A stretch of 64,000 nt of DNA, taken from the NCBI RefSeq assembly GCF_000711875.1, contig NZ_JONM01000001.1, positions 227,934 through 291,933 on the forward strand. The letters are read 5' to 3'. Each line of letters starts with the position of its first letter. The stretch's first letter is position 1. Origin of the DNA: Andreprevotia chitinilytica DSM 18519. Its GTDB lineage: Bacteria > Pseudomonadota > Gammaproteobacteria > Burkholderiales > Chitinibacteraceae. The translations under genes and the position numbers were made by a program. The notes beneath the pieces are model-generated. The model made no database searches, was not told the DNA's origin, and was given only the letters and a program-made list of their open reading frames with translations. Shown here in pieces: positions 63,373 through 64,000 of the stretch.

Positions 63373-64000
63373 AGTGCACTATCCAGCGCCTGCACGTTGA
63401 ATAGCGTGATGATTTGGTTGTAACTGGCTTTGATCTTGCTGTCTTTGGTCGATTGCCCCACCAGAGTGATGCTCAGCGCATTGCCCTGACGGCTAACGGT
63501 GCGATTTGCCGCAGCCGTATCGTCAGCCAGCTGAGTGGCGGTACCACTACTGTTCACTGTAGCCAATTGAAGCGAAGTGACGTTCACCGCCGTGACTTTG
63601 GCCTGCACAAAATTATTGCTGCTGGAAAAGCCGGCCAGCGTGACCAAGTCGCCCACCTGGAAGCCATCGGTCACAAAGGAGCCGGTCGTTCGGGTGATCA
63701 GGTTACTCGAGGCGACAGCCGCCAATTGGGCCGAACCGGTCGTCCACGGTGGCAGGAAGCTGATGTCGAAGCCGGTGATCTTGGCTATGCCATCGGTAGC
63801 TGTCGTGCTGCTGGGGCCGCTGGTTAGCGGCTGCCAAGTGCCATAGGTACTGGCTGTGTTGCAGGTTTTGTTGTTATTGGTGCTTGTGGTTACGCCTTGG
63901 GCCTTGAATTGGATTGAGCCGTTGTCGTCGAGCATGAATCCCAAGTCGTTTTTCTGCGAATCGTCAGCATTGTAGTAGCTGTATAAAACACAATCGTAAT
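63369..64000 (-). CDS. pilW: PilW-like minor pilin assembly protein, 5' end beyond the window
   Basis: The frame stays open to the right edge of the window: the codons before the apparent TTG start at 63944 read on as ...YYNADDSQKNDLGFMLDDNG with no stop. So the 191-residue open frame is only the C-terminal part of a larger protein. It has the Thr/Ser-rich beta texture and the C-terminal QIITLFNVQALDSAL typical of PilW-type proteins. Its stop overlaps the pilX start by four bases. The prepilin leader should lie outside. Confidence 0.78.
   Translation of the reverse strand, partial: YDCVLYSYYNADDSQKNDLGFMLDDNGSIQFKAQGVTTSTNNNKTCNTASTYGTWQPLTSGPSSTTATDGIAKITGFDISFLPPWTTGSAQLAAVASSNLITRTTGSFVTDGFQVGDLVTLAGFSSSNNFVQAKVTAVNVTSLQLATVNSSGTATQLADDTAAANRTVSRQGNALSITLVGQSTKDSKIKASYNQIITLFNVQALDSAL

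Overview
This 64 kb window comes from a GC-rich betaproteobacterium, probably of the order Neisseriales (Chitinibacteraceae/Chromobacteriaceae type). That placement is inferred from gene content (a secreted beta-glucanase with CBM5/12 modules, DUF3422, Yej-type peptide importer, type IV minor pilins, FecR-domain protein) and from many dispersed palindromic intergenic repeats. No rRNA, tRNA, CRISPR array or complete insertion sequence was seen.

Region 1 (0.7-12.7 kb) is a long minus-strand operon for oxidative (De Ley-Doudoroff) galactose catabolism: dgoK, an AraFGH-type sugar ABC importer, a XylB-like sugar 1-dehydrogenase, an SMP-30 lactonase, an aldose 1-epimerase, a second SDR, dgoA and dgoD. 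A divergent GcvA-like LysR gene sits upstream with an operator-like palindrome placed about -65 from a predicted promoter. Five repeat families occupy the operon's gaps, and one family member forms the 3' end of the epimerase reading frame.

Region 2 (12.8-22.8 kb) holds a small secreted protein, a serine beta-lactamase-like hydrolase, and a beta-1,3-glucan module: secreted GH16 with two CBM5/12 domains, a LacI regulator, a CUT1-type importer without its ATPase, and a secreted CBM56-CBM6-GH64 enzyme. LacI-type operators lie at the GH16, lacI and GH64 promoters.

Region 3 (22.9-31.2 kb) has an overlapping sensor kinase and REC-DUF3369-GGDEF-EAL pair, type II NADH dehydrogenase, two 221-bp MITE-like elements, and an AT-rich stretch with an orphan double-glycine-leader bacteriocin-like peptide.

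Region 4 (31.2-45 kb) carries DUF3422, tsaB-rimI-UDG, yejA-cupin-yejB-yejE, then mgtC-like, LytTR regulator, LytS-like kinase and 2TM genes between near-identical inverted repeats, with yejF stranded beyond on the opposite strand.

Region 5 (45-64 kb) has a glycine-rich putative outer membrane protein, a FecR-domain protein, clpB with a sigma-32 promoter, a diguanylate cyclase, an exported alpha/beta hydrolase with divergent LysR gene, cysG, two tandem TPR-GGDEF paralogues (one degenerate), an Orn/Lys/Arg decarboxylase, and a minor pilin operon pilW-pilX-pilV cut by the window edge. All domain calls come from reading the translations; no database search was run.
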